Origin: Salvelinus alpinus
Taxonomy: Eukaryota; Chordata; Actinopteri; Salmoniformes; Salmonidae
Direction: 5' to 3'
DNA length: 64,000 nt
Assembly (NCBI RefSeq): GCF_045679555.1
Contig: NC_092091.1
Coordinates: forward strand, 12,797,918 to 12,861,917
In this document: positions 25,385-40,300 of the stretch, in pieces
How the letters are laid out: the number at the start of each line of letters is the position of its first letter
How positions within the stretch are numbered: position 1 is the first letter of the stretch
The notes under the pieces: model-generated
Seen by the model: only the letters and a program-made list of their open reading frames with translations
Database searches by the model: none
What the model was told of the DNA's origin: nothing
Translations under genes and position numbers: made by a program

Positions 25385-28300
25385 AGGATATGAGGAGAGA
25401 GAGAAACATAGTGAAAGAGATATGAGATGGGTAGTGCCATAGAAATGTGATATGAAGAGGGGGAAAGGAAAGGAGAGGAGAAAGACAGGAAAGGAGAGGA
25501 GGAAGACAGGTAAGGAGAGGAGGAAGACAGGTAAGGAGAGGAGGAAGACAGGAAAGGAGAGGAGGAAGACAGGAAAGGAGAGGAGGAAGACAGGTAAGGA
25601 GAGGAGGAAGACAGGAAAGGAGAGGAGGAAGACAGGTAAGGAGAGGAGGAAGACAGGTAAGGAGAGGAGGAAGACAGGTAAGGAGAGGAGGAAGACAGGA
25701 AAGGAGAGGAGGAAGACAGGAAAGGAGAGGAGGAAGACAGGTAAGGAGAGGAGGAAGACAGGTAAGGAGAGGAGGAAGACAGGAAAGGAGAGGAGGAAGA
25801 CAGGAAAGGAGAGGAGGAAGACAGGTAAGGAGAGGAGGAAGACAGGAAAGGAGAGGAGGAAGACAGGTAAGGAGAGGAGGAAGACAGGTAAGGAGAGGAG
25901 GAAGACAGGTAAGGAGAGGAGGAAGACAGGAAAAACAAAGGAAAAAACAGACACATCTTCAACACTAATTCAGTATTTAGTCTTAGGACAAGATAGCCGA
26001 GTTTCTCAACTCCACAATGTACAAGTACAATGAAGTTGACTGGCGACGAGTGTGGGCGGACTGCACCTTTAACTATATTGAGTCGCTGTCAATCGATACT
26101 TGTAAAAATGTCCTTGTACTTACACTAAATATAGAAAAGTATATGGACACCACTTCAAATTAGTGGATTCTGCAATTTTTGCCACACCCGTTGCTGACAG
26201 GTGTATAAAATCGAACACACAGCCATGCAATCTCCATAGACAAACATTGGCAGAAGAATGGCCTTAGAGAAGAGCTCAGTGACTTTCAACGGCCCACCGT
26301 CACAGGATGGCACCTTTCCAACAAGTCAGTTCGTCAAATTTCTGCCCTGCTAGAGCTGACCCCGTCCAACTGTAAGTGTGCTGTTATTGTGAAGTGGGAA
26401 CGTCTATGAGCAACAACAGCTCAGTTGCAAAGTGGTAGGCCACACAAGCTTACAGAACGGGACCGCCGAGTGCTGAAGCACGTAGAAATTTTCTGTCCTC
26501 GGTTGCAACACTCACTACTGAGTTCCAATTATTTTTATGATTACTTCATTGACAAAGTAGACAAACTTGAAGGAAATGCCAACAGCGAACAGTGAGCAAT
26601 ATTATTCATGCATAAAAAAAATAATAATGAAAGAAAAGCAGTGCAAGTTAGAATTTTGTAAAGTTAGTGTGGGAGAGGTGGGAAAATGATTATTATCAAT
26701 CAATAATGACAAAACTCCTGGCATTGACAACTTAGATAGAAAGCTACTGAGGATGGTAGCTGACTCTATAGCCACTCCTATCTGTCATGTCTTTAATTTG
26801 AGCCTAGAGGAAAGTTTGCAACAGCTAATGGAGATCCTAATAAAATACCAAAATACCAAACTGCCTCTGGAAGCAACGTCAGCATAAGAACGGTTCGTCG
26901 GGAGCTTCATCAAATGGGTTTCCATGGCCGAGCAGTCCACATGCACAAAGCGATGTCCATACATAAATGGTTTGTCGAGATCGGTGTGGAAGAACTTGAC
27001 TGGCCTGCACAGAGCCCTGACCTCAACCCCATCGGACACCTTCTACATCTGCATTGCTTTGTGTTTGGGGATTTAGGCTGGGTTTCTGTATAGCACTTTG
27101 TGACATCTGCTGCTGTAAAAAGGCCTTTATAAATACATTTGATTGATTGGAACACAGAGCAAGCCAGGCCTAATCGCCCAACATTAGTTCCCGACCTCAC
27201 TAATGCGCTTGTGGCTGAATGGAAGCAAAAACCGCAGAAATGTTCCAACATCTATTGGAAAGCCTCCCAGAAGAGTGGAAGCTGTTATAGCAGCAAAGGG
27301 GAGACTAACATGATTTTTGAATGAGATGTTCGACGAACAGGTGTCCACATACTTTTGGTCATTTAGTGTATGTTTGTCCTGTGTAAATGTGAGCTTTTTT
27401 TTCTTGCTGAAAACAACGGCTCCCTTAGCAGAGGTCGCGTAAAATGCTACATTTATCAAAAACTACAGATTTCAGCACCAAAAGAAAAGCTTGCATTTAC
27501 ACAGGATAAATATGGTTACAAGGAAACATTAAAGCAGGGGTGTCAAACTCATTCCATTCTTTCCTTTCAATTAAGACCTAGAGAACCAGGTGAGGGGAGT
27601 TCCTTACTAATTAGCGACCTTAATTCATCAATCAAGTACAAGGGAGGAGTGAAAACCTGTAGACACTCGGCCCTCCGTGGAATGAGTTTGACACGTGCAT
27701 TAAAGAATGGACATTTGGACCACAGAAAGTTGTGTCAAAAGTTGTGCACTATATAGAGAATATGTTGCCATTTGGAATGTAACTCATATCTCGTTCCATC
27801 CCCTGTGTGGTGCACTACTTTTGACCAGAGCCTATTCCCTACATAGTGCACTACTTTTGACCAGAGCCTATTCCCTACATAGTGCACTACTAATGATATG
27901 TCATAATTATGTACAATTCTGGCAAATTAATTACGGCCTTTGTTAGGAATAAATGGACTTCACACAGTTCGCAATGAGCCAGGCGGCCCAAACTGCTGCA
28001 TATACCCTGACTGCTTGCACGGAACGCAAGAGAAGTGACAATTTCACTAGTTATAACAAATTCATGTTAGCAGGCAATATTAACTAAATATGCAGCTTTA
28101 AAAATATATACTTGTGTATTGATTTTAAAGAAAGGCATTGATGTTTATGGTTAGGTACATTGGTGCAACGACAGTGCTTTTTTCAGAAATGCGCTTGTTA
28201 AATCATCACCCGTTTGGAAAAGTAGGCTGTGATTCGATGATAAATTAACAGGCACCGCATCGATTATATGCAACGCAGAACACGCTAGATAAACTAGTAA

Positions 28301-31300
28301 TATCATTAACCATGTGTAGTTAACTAGTGATTATGTTAAGATTGATTGTTTTTTATAAGATAAGTTTAATGCTAGCTAGCAACTTACCTTGGCTTCTTGC
28401 TGCCCTCGCGTAACAGGTAGTCAGCCTGCCATGCAGGCTCCTCGTGGAGTGCAATGTAAGGCAGGTGGTTAGAGCGTTGGACTAGTAACCGGAAGGTTGC
28501 AAAAACGAATCCCCGAGCTGACAAGGTAAAAATCTGTCGCTCTGCCCCTGAACAAGGCAGTTAACCCACCGTTCCTAGGCCGTCATTGAAAATAAGAATG
28601 TGTTCTTAACTGACTTGCCTAGTTAAATAATGGTGTAATTTCTTTTTTTTTTTTTGAAAATCGATGTCCAAAAATACAGATTACCGATTGTTATGAAAAC
28701 TTGAAATCGGCCCTAATTAATTGGCCATTCCGATTAATCGGTCGACCTCTACTACATAGTGCACTACTTTTGACCAGAGCCCTATTCCCAACACAGTGCA
28801 CTACTTTTGGAACGCAGCCTTTGTGTGGTGACTCACCCTCCCTGCTGAGCCGGCCACTCCTCTCCTTAGGGTCACATAGGAGGAGATATTACTGGACTGG
28901 TTCAGCCGCGACGATGAGCCTGACAGACCTGGGACGGACAGGAAACAGGAAACACTGTCAGAGTATGCTTGGGAGGAAACCCATTCTGACACAGCACCAC
29001 TGCCCTGAAAAGACACAAAGTGGCAAGGAGTGGAATGTAAGCCTTAACCAGGTCTGGATTCCAGGCTAGCTGATAATACCTTTGTTTGGGAGGGTCTGGT
29101 AGCCCCCCTCAGACCCTGTGCTGCTCTGGCCTATCCCTGGCAGCTCTGGTTCACTGAGGTACGACCGCAGCTCCACCTGAAACGACAACAGAGATTAAAG
29201 CAACAATCACACTGCAGACGTCACACTAGATCAGTGAGGTTTGAGTCAACTTAATACTCAATACAATACATATTGTTCTTAATTAGGGCTGTGGTGGTCA
29301 AGACATTTTGTCAGCTGGTAACTGTCATTCAAATAACTGCCGGTCTTACTGTAATTGACCGTTAATTAACATAAACACATTTAGCATCTCTGGGGTTCCA
29401 CACATAACCTACAAGCCACTGATCCTGACCTTTGGAACATCTACATTTTAATAAGTGTAATAAATCTGTTTAATATAGCCTAAACCAGGGCCAAACCTTT
29501 TCACTCGGGGCCCCGTTTCCAGCATTGGGGAACATCCCGCGGCCCACATGTGCGCGGCACACGCCCCACATCTATTTCTATGGGCACAAGCCGTGTTCGT
29601 GACACAAACTGTTCACACCCCTCTTGTTGGTGGAGAGAATATGTTGCAGGTTTAAAGTTTATTTCCTGCAATTCTACACATTTTGCCATGTCCAATGTGT
29701 ATTCATGTGATATATGCGTGACAAAATTTACAACAATATTTATGGGCAAAAAAAACTAAAAGAAAACGTGACATGGGCTAGTTGATCTGGACATTTCTGA
29801 CCAGTTGTAAATAGCTCTCTAATGTATGTACTGACTGACATGACAAGAGGAACTGATGATGCACTACCCACCTGGTGCATTTTACTATTACAATTTTCAA
29901 GAGTAAGTTTAAACCCTTAAACAACAAAACAAACAGTTTGGAAATGGAAACCCCTGGCCTACGATTTTTATTTATTTAAGCAGATCAAAAGAAACATTGT
30001 GATATGAAGAAAATGTAGTCAATTTCAGAAGAACATAATATCATATTCTGAGTCGTCCTTATGTTAGGCCCTGATGTGGCTATGCCAAATGGCTGTGGAC
30101 TACACTAGTTCATTTAGCAGATAAGATTTGCTTATATTTCCTGTGGCATTATTTTATATTAATTTATAGTAAGAAGAATGCAATTGAACATAGCTGAATG
30201 TAGAAAGGATATTGTTTTGTGACACAAACCTTAGGCTATATGTTTTGATTTCTAATACATTGTAAGGCTGCATGATGCAACTAATGATGTCCCATGAAAG
30301 GCATGCGTTCGGCTCTGTTTCTTGTGCATGCTACACACGTCATCCGTCTCTCATTCACACGTCATCCGTCTCTCATTCACACGTCATCCGTCTCTCATTC
30401 ACACGTCATCCGTCTCTCATTCACACGTCATCCGTCTCTCATTCACACGTCATCCGTCTCTCATTCACACGTCATCCGTCTCTCATTCACACGTCATCCG
30501 TCTCTCATTCACACGTCATCCGTCTCTCATTCACACGTCATCCGTCTCTCATTCACACGTCATCCGTCTCTCATTCACACGTCATCCGTCTCTCATTCAC
30601 ACGTCATCCGTCTCACATTCACATGTCACATTTCACACTCATCCGTCTCTCATTCACAGTTTGACAAGCACTTGATAACATTCTCACCCATCAATTCTCA
30701 ATTGTATCTGGTCTTTTGATTTATAATGGCCCACCCCCCAAAACATGTAACAGGTTTTTAATATGCCAGGTAAGCTACACCGGTTGTAAAGCGGATTAAT
30801 GTGCTTAATGTTAAGAATAAATATAGCAGCATGAGAAAGCTGGGATCCTCTTTTAAATAGTGGCCAGTCAAAACTCTGTTTTCACAGGAGATTGAGCAAT
30901 GACTGGTTTATAAGAACATATGTTTCACTAGGCTCTGTAGGCTATGGGCTCTCCAACCCTGTTCCAGGGGTCTTGTTTCACTAGGCTCTGTAAGATATGA
31001 GCTCTCCAACCCTGTTCCAGGGGTCTAGTTTCACAAGGCTCTGTAGGCTATGGGCTCTCCAACCCTGTTCCAGGGGTCTTGGGCCTATAGACTAGGCTTA
31101 GAGTTATTTGGCCACTTTAGTTGTGATACAAACCTTATCAAAACATATAGGCCCATGGGCTAGGCTACATGATGCTGGCGACTATGATATGAAAAAGTCA
31201 CAAAAATGCATGCACTGTATCTTGCCTTACGCCTCGATCACACAGATAGTGTGTTGTGCAAAAGTAGTACGCATTATCATTTGGATGTGTGCAACAAAAG

Positions 31301-34300
31301 TTCAACATTCACCTTCTGCTACCGTTTCTGTCAAGCCGTCTACACATACAGTTTGATGCATACGTTCGATAAATCCAACGTATGCACCACACAGAACGCA
31401 CTGCAACTACTTCTGCAAGGCAAACGCAGTGTTCCATTGGAAACTAATGTACTTCTGGTGTACCACAATGCAATGACACTATCGGTGTGATCGAGGTATT
31501 AGACTGCACACGCTGGGCATCATTCACAAGTCATAATATTCTCACCCATCAGACTATTATCAATTTAATGTTGTCTTTACATATACTAAATAATATATGT
31601 GTGACATTAGTTTTGATGTAGAATGGGACATTATCATACAGCTGTTGGAACAGGGGCAGGGGAAAAGACGGCATCCATATGCACTTGCATAGCGACTGGA
31701 GGACGTTTTTCCTGCGGCTCATTTTAATGCCAGCCAGGTAGGCTACTCCGGTTGCGAAGCAATGTGCTTAATATTAGGAAAGTTGAGAAATAAATATAGT
31801 AGGCTCATTCTATAGAAAGCTAATGGGATCCTCCTCTTTTTAATAGAGGCCACCAAAACTCTGTTTTCTCACGCAATTGCATAGCAGTACATAGAAATAT
31901 AGAAATACATGGGCATATAAGAACACTTATTTCATTCCATGCATCAACCAGCTACGAGGAGCTGGCTCTCGGTGGGCAACAGGTGATCCTATTCCGCTCA
32001 AACTCAATGCCAGGGCTCTCATGAAGTGTTTGATTTGATTTTTCAAATGCATTTTTGGAGAAGCCTAGTTACCATGACTCAACGGTCACGTGGTTTTTAA
32101 CTGTGGTCATGACTTGTGACTGCTGGTGTAGCAGTAATATGGTCACCATAACAGACATACTCTCCTTTTTACATTTTAGTCATTTAGCAGATGCTCTTAT
32201 CCAGAGTGACATACAGGAGCAATTATGATTAAGTGCCTTGCTCAAGGGCACATCAACAGATTTTTCACCTTGTCTGCTGAGGGATTCGAACCGGCAAATT
32301 TTCGGTTACTGGCCCAACCCTCTTAAATTAACCGCTACCTCTCAGTGAGGTAAAGGATGCATTTCATTTCAAAACATTGTCGCCTTTTCCTCAACCCTCT
32401 CCTTCAGGAAAGGTGTGTTGGCAACTCATTTCCACCATATTGCCTATTCAGTTCTCTCAGATGCATAGAGATTAGTGCATGATAGAAGAGGAAAGAGGAC
32501 AGCTGTTTGGAATAGAATGGCTGTGTGACAGTATGATAGTCACTTAGCCATGACAATATTATTGTCCCGTGAAACTGGCTTCGATGGTGACAGCTGAAAA
32601 CAGCAGTGATTTGATACAGTGCCGCAATTGACTGTTCCACTTCAGAAACGGCACCCGCTGAAGAACTGTTTTTACGTGCAGCATACACCTTAGAAGTACA
32701 AAAAAAGTCTAGTCTTAAAAATAAATGACTTAATTAAATACATTTAAATAATGGCTTGTCCTGACCTTACAGTCTCCGTTGACACACCCTCCGACCTCAC
32801 GGTCTCTCTTCCTCTCGTCTGACTGGCGTTTGAGCCCTCGAACCGACGTGTGTCTTACGACCGCTGCTGCCTCTTTGGGGAGGGGTGGGATGGTGGGGGG
32901 CGGGTCTTCATAGTCGTAGAGGCGGGGCAGGGGCGGCCTGGGAGGAGCCTCATCTTCTGCCTGTACCAGAGCCACACCCAGTCACAATTAGTACTTAGCG
33001 AGAATTTCAATTGCATTTCCTTGATTCCTCGCATCCTTTCTCCTCAAAACCGTTAGATGAGATGGTCAGAGGGGAGGGACCTCTGAATTTCTCATCCAAT
33101 GGGTTTTGAGAAGGAGGCGAGAGGATGTGAGAAATCAAGGAAATACAATTGAGATTCTACCTTATTGGAAAGTACCACAAAGTTCATTGGAGGTAGAGGC
33201 CTGCGGGCAGGAACCTTGGAGCCTCTGCTCCAATGAGCATTGAGAGGGAGGGGAGAAACTGAAGAATCAAGGAAGGGAGGAATTAAAGATTTGTCAGCTA
33301 GTAATGCTTTCAGACACCACCACTGATTAGGAGTCATTCTACTAACTCAGGTCTATCTAGTTTCATATTCAGATTACTGTTTAATATACAGTGCCTTCAG
33401 AAAGTATTCACACCCCTTGACTTTTTCCATAATTTGTTGTGTTACAGCCTGAATAGAAAATGGGTTAAATTGAGATTTTTTTGTCACTGGCCTACACACA
33501 ATACCCCATAACGGGGAGCTATGTTTTACAAACTAATAAAAAATGAAAAGCTGAAATGTCTTGAGTCAATAAGTATTCAACCCCTTTGTTATGGCGAGCC
33601 TAAATAAGTTCAGGTGTAAACATTTGCTTAACAAGTCACAATAAGTTGCATGGACTCACTGCGTGCAATAATATTGTTTAACATTACTTTTTAATGACTA
33701 ACTTATCTCTGTACGCCACACATACAACTATCTGTAATGTCCCTCAGTCGAGTTGTGAATTTCAAACACAGATTCAACCAATAAGGCAAGGGAGGTTTTC
33801 CAATGCCTCACAAAGGGCACCTAAAAAAAAACAGACATTGAATATTCCTTTGAGGATGGTGAAGTTATTAATTACACATTAGATGGTGTGTCAATAAACC
33901 CAGTCACTACAAAAGATACAGGCGTCCTTCCTAACTCAGTTGCTTGAGAGGAAAGAAACCCATGGTGACTTTAAAAATACAGAGTTTAATGGCTGTGATA
34001 GGAGAAAACATACACATAACATGATGCAGCCACCACTATGCTTGAAAATATGGAGTGTGGTACTCAGTAATGTGTTCTATCGGATTTACGCCAAACATAA
34101 CACTTTATATTCAGAACAAAAAGTGAATTGCTTTGCCACATTTTTTGCAGTATTACTTAGTGTCTTGTTGCATGTTTTGGAATATTTGTATTCTTTACAG
34201 GCTTCCTTCTTTCTACTCTATTAATGAGGTTAGTATTGTGGAGTAGCTACAATACGAACAATATGATCAACAATAGTAACATAATGTACAAGTATACCCC

Positions 34301-37300
34301 CTGGACAGGACGCTAGTATATCGCAGGGTCTTACCCTCAATCTATCTCCTTAATGCTGAGTGCCAAGCGGAGACGCATCAGGTCCCATTGTTTCAGTCTC
34401 GGCCAGGGATTGAACTCAAAACCTTCCAATCTCAGGGCGGACACTAACCACAACAGAGTTTGGTCCATGTACAGGTTCTAATCCCCCAGTAAACCCAGAT
34501 TTACAAACTGAACTTCCACTCACCCACTTTGGCACAGGGTTGTGAGGCAGTATGTAGGAGCTGGGAGGAGGGGGCCTAACCTCCCCTAGTGGGGGTGTAG
34601 GCAATGCAGGGTCCAACACCGAAGGCACTAGCTTCCTCTCTGGGAAAAAAAAATGCACAAGCAAATGAATAAGCGGGCATCCGTATCCGCATTCATATCC
34701 ACACACAGGCCAAGAACGAACTTATGACTGACCTCTGTGCTTTTCTGTCTGTCATGGTAAGTGTTAGAATATGAAGGTATCGCTGTTTTTGTAACAGAAG
34801 CACATGGTACATGGAGACTAGATTTAGCTATTTGGTATGGAAAACTACTATGGTTGTTTGTCTCCCATGTAGTGTATTGTAGTTAGGAATTACCCTAAGG
34901 GGATGAATAACGTTGTTAGATTTGAATTCAATTGAGTAAAATATGGTAAAACATAGTTGGCGGAAGTCTCTGGGCAGTTGATAATTCTCCCACCTGGGTT
35001 CTGCACTGAGTTGATGGTGATCCTGTAGTTGGCTTTGCTGGCGCTCAGCCCTGCCAACACGTCCTCCATTCTCCACAGCTCCCGCTTTATCACAGATTTC
35101 TCGCGCTAGAATTTCGAACACACGCTTTAGCTGGTTGCTACTGTGCTATAAAACACAACAGTATTTTCACAGTAGATACACCCATCTACCGAACACTCTT
35201 CAAGACAGTGAATAACAACACTGTGTGCGCACTAAGCTGTGATGTTGAGGTGCAGTACCCATTCTGACCTGAGAGGTGGTGCTGTAGTTCATGGTGGTCT
35301 GTAGCGCGGTCCTCAGCTGTTCCACTGAGCTCTCTAGCCTGCTGTACTCCTCCCAGGCCCGGGACATCTCCTACACAAAACACAAGGCAGCGAGGTAAGA
35401 GTTTTCATGAACACATAACTCGGAATGTGTCAGTCCGAACGACACAGAAGACCATACACTTGGATCTGCATGTACCTAACACACACACAAAGATGCCCGA
35501 TTCACCATGTAGGGCTGATCCGAACCGTACGGTGCTGGCTCGGATAGTTTCTTTTCATATTGTCATTTCCAGCACGGTGCCAGTAACTATGGTGGATACG
35601 TAACCAGGCCAGTACTTATAGCGTGAATCAGGGTACACACCCATGCACACAAGAGGAGGCTGGTGGGAGGAGCTATAGGAGGACGGCTCATTGTAATGGC
35701 TGAAAGGGAATATATGGAATAGTATCAAACACAAACACATGAAACCCCGTTTGACTCCGTTCTATTAACTCCATTACAGCCATTACAATGAGCCGGCCCT
35801 CCTATAGCTCCTCCCACCAGCCTCCTCTGAGTGTCCCACACACACTCACAGGTGTTTGATAATCTTACCGTGGACACTCTGGAGATCTGGGCCCTGATGT
35901 GCACCACGTCCTCCTGTAGAAGTCTCTGCTGGTAGGCTATCTTCTCCAGGTGGGCCGGCCGGTCTCTGTACTGCTCCATCTGTTGGCGGGACAGGTCCAG
36001 AACCGACTCCAGCTTGTCCTGATGGGTCAGAGGTTAGAGGTCAATATCAGAGACAGCAGGGTCGAGGTAAATTCCATTTCAACTCAGTACGGGAAACTCA
36101 CACAATGCGGGTATTTCTGTCAAAGTGGAAGAAAAACCATAAAAAGGAATATCCTTTAACCTCAAATACTTTCCATGAGGATATTTTTTAACAACTCATA
36201 CATTGAATGGACATAGACTTCCTATAATTAAAATGGACCCCAATGCTGTGAGACTGTATGTGAGTATAGAGATGAAGATCCAGTACCTTATCGTCCTTCA
36301 GAGAGCTGATCCGGACCTCCAGTTCCTTCAGGTTCTTGTCCTGCTCACATAACCCACTGAGTTTCACCTGTAGGCCAGGGAGAGACAGAAAGGGCCGTTA
36401 CTGTCCACAGTGGCTCTCAATCTTTCCTACAACCCCTATCACATAACCCAGTGAAGAGTGTGTGTCATTATCCTCTGTGTACTCATCTCACCGCCACTCT
36501 CACATTTAACCTGCTTGCATATGAATGTGTGTGTGTGTGCGTGTACGTACGTACATCCCTCTCTACTGTCTCATTAGCTGATAATTATGCAGAGTGAATC
36601 CATTACGCAAATACGCCACATCCCACGTGGCCCTTCTGTCAACATTTCTAAGAACCTCTGAGCCCTCTTAATTAATCCCTGATTAAGACTGTGGCCCCAA
36701 ATCGCACCCTAATCCTTATATAGTGCGCTACCATAGGGCCGTGGTCAAAAGTAGTGCACTATATAGGGAATAGAGTACCATGTGGGATTCACGCTAAGAA
36801 ACCCAAACGTCATGACGAAGGTTCAACTGTCATCTCACGAGGGCAGTAAGATCAAACACAGCTCTCCATCTGAACTACTCGTATTCAATCTTATTAAAGT
36901 CCTTGCATAAAGATGTTGCACAATAATTATTTGTAGTTTGAAAACGAGAGAAAATTGCTATATTAAGATGCAAGGATTCTTTCGCAGACCCAAACATATG
37001 TTATAATGTTTCATCTTAATTTTCCATTCTGTTGAATACATCATTTATTTGTTGTCGTGTCTCGGTTCGCAGTAAGATTGCTGTATTGATGCCATGGAAT
37101 ATTCATTGTGGACAGAAGAATAACAGCATCCTTATAAATGGTTAAAGTGCAACCATGACAAGCTACAAAACCACAACTCTAACTTCTGTTGTGGTAGTTA
37201 CACTCTGATAGGAGAAAAACATTTTTTTAACTCATGCATCTTCCTCCTAAAGTTGAGGTAAATATCCCCCCTAAAAATAGGACACATCTTAGTCGACTCT

Positions 37301-40300
37301 TATTTTCTTATTAGACTGCTCTCTCTAAGGGTCTATGGTAGTCCCTCCTCATCTTATCTAGACTGCTCTCTCTAAGGGTCTATGGTAGTCCCTCCTCATC
37401 TCATCTACAGTAGACCGCTCTCTCTAAGGGTCTATGGTGTCTCTCCTCATGTTATCTAGACTGCTCTCTCTAAGGGTCTATGGTAGTCTCTCCTCATCTT
37501 ATCTAGACTGCTCTCTCTAAGGGTCTATGGTAGTCCCTCCTCATCTCATCTACTGTAGACTGTTCTCTCTAAGGGTCTATGGTAGTCCCTCATCTTATCT
37601 AGACTGCTCTCTCTAAGGGTCTATGGTAGTCCCTCATCTTATCTAGACTGCTCTCTCTAAGGGTCTATGGTAGTCCCTCCTCATCTTATCTCGACTGTTC
37701 TCTCTAAGGGTCTATGGTAGTCCCTCATCTTATCTAGACTGCTCTCTCTAAGGGTCTATGGTAGTCCCTCCTCATCTTATCTAGACTGCTCTCTCTAAGG
37801 GTCTATGGTAGTCCCTCCTCATCTTATCTCGACTGCTCTCTCTACGGGTCTATGGTAGTCCCTCCTCATCTTATCTAGACTGCTCTCTCTAAGGGTCTAT
37901 GGTAGTCCCTCCTCATCTTATCTAGACTGCTCTCTCTAAGGGTCTATGGTAGTCTCTCCTCATCTTATCTAGACTGCTCTCTCTACGGGTCTATCCCTCC
38001 TCATCTTATCTAGACTGCTCTCTCTACGGGTCTATGGTAGTCCCTTCTCATCTCATCTACTGTAGACTGAGCTCTCTAAGGGTCTATGGTAGTCAGTGTC
38101 TCCTCATCTCAGCTAAAGCTAAAACTCAATGTCCTTTTGCGAGAACAGTGAAAAATATTATTGAGGGTTGCGGGTGGGAGAGAGAGAAAGAGAGTGTGTG
38201 AGTGTGTGTGAGTGTAATGCGGAAAACTGCTCATACTTACATCAACGTCACTCTCAGCTATTTTGACAGGTTTCGTCGCTTCTTTCAACGACTGACTTCC
38301 AACCACCTTGGAACCAGAAAACAAAGACATTTTCAAATAGTGTTGCTCTGTGTTTATTGGCTGTTGAGGACACTGAACGGTTCCCCTGAAAGCACAACGA
38401 GGAGACCGTCAGAGTGAATGTGCCATGATGACTTAGAGTAGGAAAAGAGCCATTGACAGGTGTACAATATGACACAGAGAGATAAAGAAGCTCTTTCCAT
38501 GAACACTAATCATGATGACCATGACCATGGGTTTCCTTTCATTTAAGAAAATATATCATCACAGCTTTTCATGGCCCTGTATAGCAATAAGATGGACAAC
38601 AAACCAATCATTTAAAAAAAAGAATGAGACACAGCTTATTCCTTAGAAAACTCTGAGCACTGGAAATACATGGATTTGTACAACCATTTAAATTGAATTC
38701 CTAGAGTATATTCTGACCCAACTGGGATGTTGGTAACCATGCTGTGTTTTGCTGTAGTGGGAATACATGAAGGAGACCAACGCGATGGTGCAAGCTGCTA
38801 GCTTTTCAACCACCGAACCAACCACAGCAACCACAGCACATGCACTGCAGAGCCATCCCAGAACCACCAATCACGTTGCTGAGGAGTCACGGGTCAGGGG
38901 TTACAGAGGGGTCAATGCCAAGCCAGTGCGCACACACAGCCATGGACATAGGCACACAGTGTTAAGCGATGGGATGGTCTCTCTCATAAAAATGTATACA
39001 CACACGCTCATACACTCCATCACACAATCTTGCGCTCGATCGCACACACATTTACACATTGCTATACACACACAGACGCCACACACAAACACAGACGCAC
39101 GCACACACACAGACACACACAAAACACACAGATGCACATACAGTGTGTCCACAGTAGAGGTCGACCGATTAATCGGAATGGCCGATTAATTAGGGCCAAT
39201 TTCAAGTTTTCATAACAATCGGAAATCGGTCATTTTGGACACCGATTTTGCCGTTTTTTTTTTTTTTACACCTTTATTTAACTAGGCAAGTCAGTTAAGA
39301 ACACATTCCTATTTTCAATGACGGCCTAGGAACGGTGGGTTAACTCTCTTGTTCAGGGGCAGAACGACAGATTTTTACCTTGTCAGCTCAGGGATTCAAT
39401 CTTGCAACCTTACGGATAACTAGTCCAACGCTCTAACCACCTGCCTCACGAGGAGCCCGCCTGTTACGCGAATGCAGTAGAAGCCAAGGTAAGTTGCTAG
39501 CTAGCATTAAACTTATCTTATAAAAAACAATCAATCAATCATAATCACTAGTTATAACTACACATAGTTGATGATATTACTAGTTTATCTAGCGTGTCCT
39601 GCGTTGCATATAATCGATGCAGTGCGCATTCGTGAAAAAGGACTGTTGTTGCTCCAACGTGTACCTAACCATAAACATCAATGCCTTTCTTAAAATCAAA
39701 ACGCAGAAGTATATATTTTTAAACCTGCATATTTAGCTAAAAGAAATCCATGTTAGCAGGCAATATTAACCAGGCGAAATTGTGTCACTTCTCTTGCGTT
39801 CATTGCACGCAGAGTCAGAGTATATGCAACAGTTTGCGCCGCCTGGCTCATTGCGAACTAATTTGCCAGAATTTTACGTAATTATGACATAACATTGAAG
39901 GTTGTGCAATGTAACAGGAATATTTAGACTGATGGATGCCACCCGTTAGATAAAATACGGAACGGTTCCGTATTTCACTGAAAGAATAAACGTTTTGTTT
40001 TCGATATGATAGTTTCCGGATTCGACCATATTAATGATCTAAGGCTCGTATTTCTGTGTGTTATCATGTTATAATTAAGTCTATGATTTGATAGAGCAGT
40101 CTGACTGAGCGATGGTAGGCACCAGCAGGCTCGTAAGCATTCATTCAAACAGCACTTTTGTGTGTTTTACCAGCAGCTCTTCGCAATGCTTTATGACTTC
40201 AAGCCTATCAACTCCCGAGATTAGGCTGGTGTAACCGATGTGAAATGGCTAGCTAGTTAGCGGGGTGCGCGCTAATAGCGTTTCAAACGTCACTCGCTCT

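Larger units (their letters stand above)
26127..27371 (+). mobile_element. Tc1-like element with two nested insertions
   Basis: The left end gaaaagtatatggacacca and right end ccacatacttttggtcattt are inverted copies. Plus-strand transposase remnants are broken by frameshifts, by an internal deletion near 26,938, and by two insertions: about 26,520-26,865 (LINE reverse-transcriptase fragment) and 27,046-27,150 (LINE/SINE tail). The same family is present as the fragment at 5,849-6,275. Confidence 0.75.
27740..28812. mobile_element. gtgcactac repeat split by a transposon
   Basis: The 36-bp type units (cactacttttgaccagagcc) at 27,810-27,890 resume at 28,752-28,812. The intervening 27,893-28,752 is a separate element inserted between them. 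Confidence 0.6.
29285..32160. mobile_element. Composite hAT-like element
   Basis: The left end tagggctgtggtggtcaaga and the right end (tatggtcaccataacag, preceded by actgtggtcatgacttgtga) are degraded inverted copies. Between them lie AT-rich DNA without ORFs, a 22-bp array, a 53-bp array and a complete MITE. The class is assigned by recognition of the termini only. Confidence 0.5.

Noticed and set aside
25238-26033. ORFs of 193-238 codons over the 21-bp array
   Set aside because: Open frames follow from the period. The minus-strand ones run into the real plekha7 exon only because intron and exon share a frame there.
28446-28640. tRNA gene
   Set aside because: The A and B boxes belong to a SINE; no full cloverleaf or terminator is present. 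The same applies at 1-85, 32,160-32,345 and 39,270-39,465.
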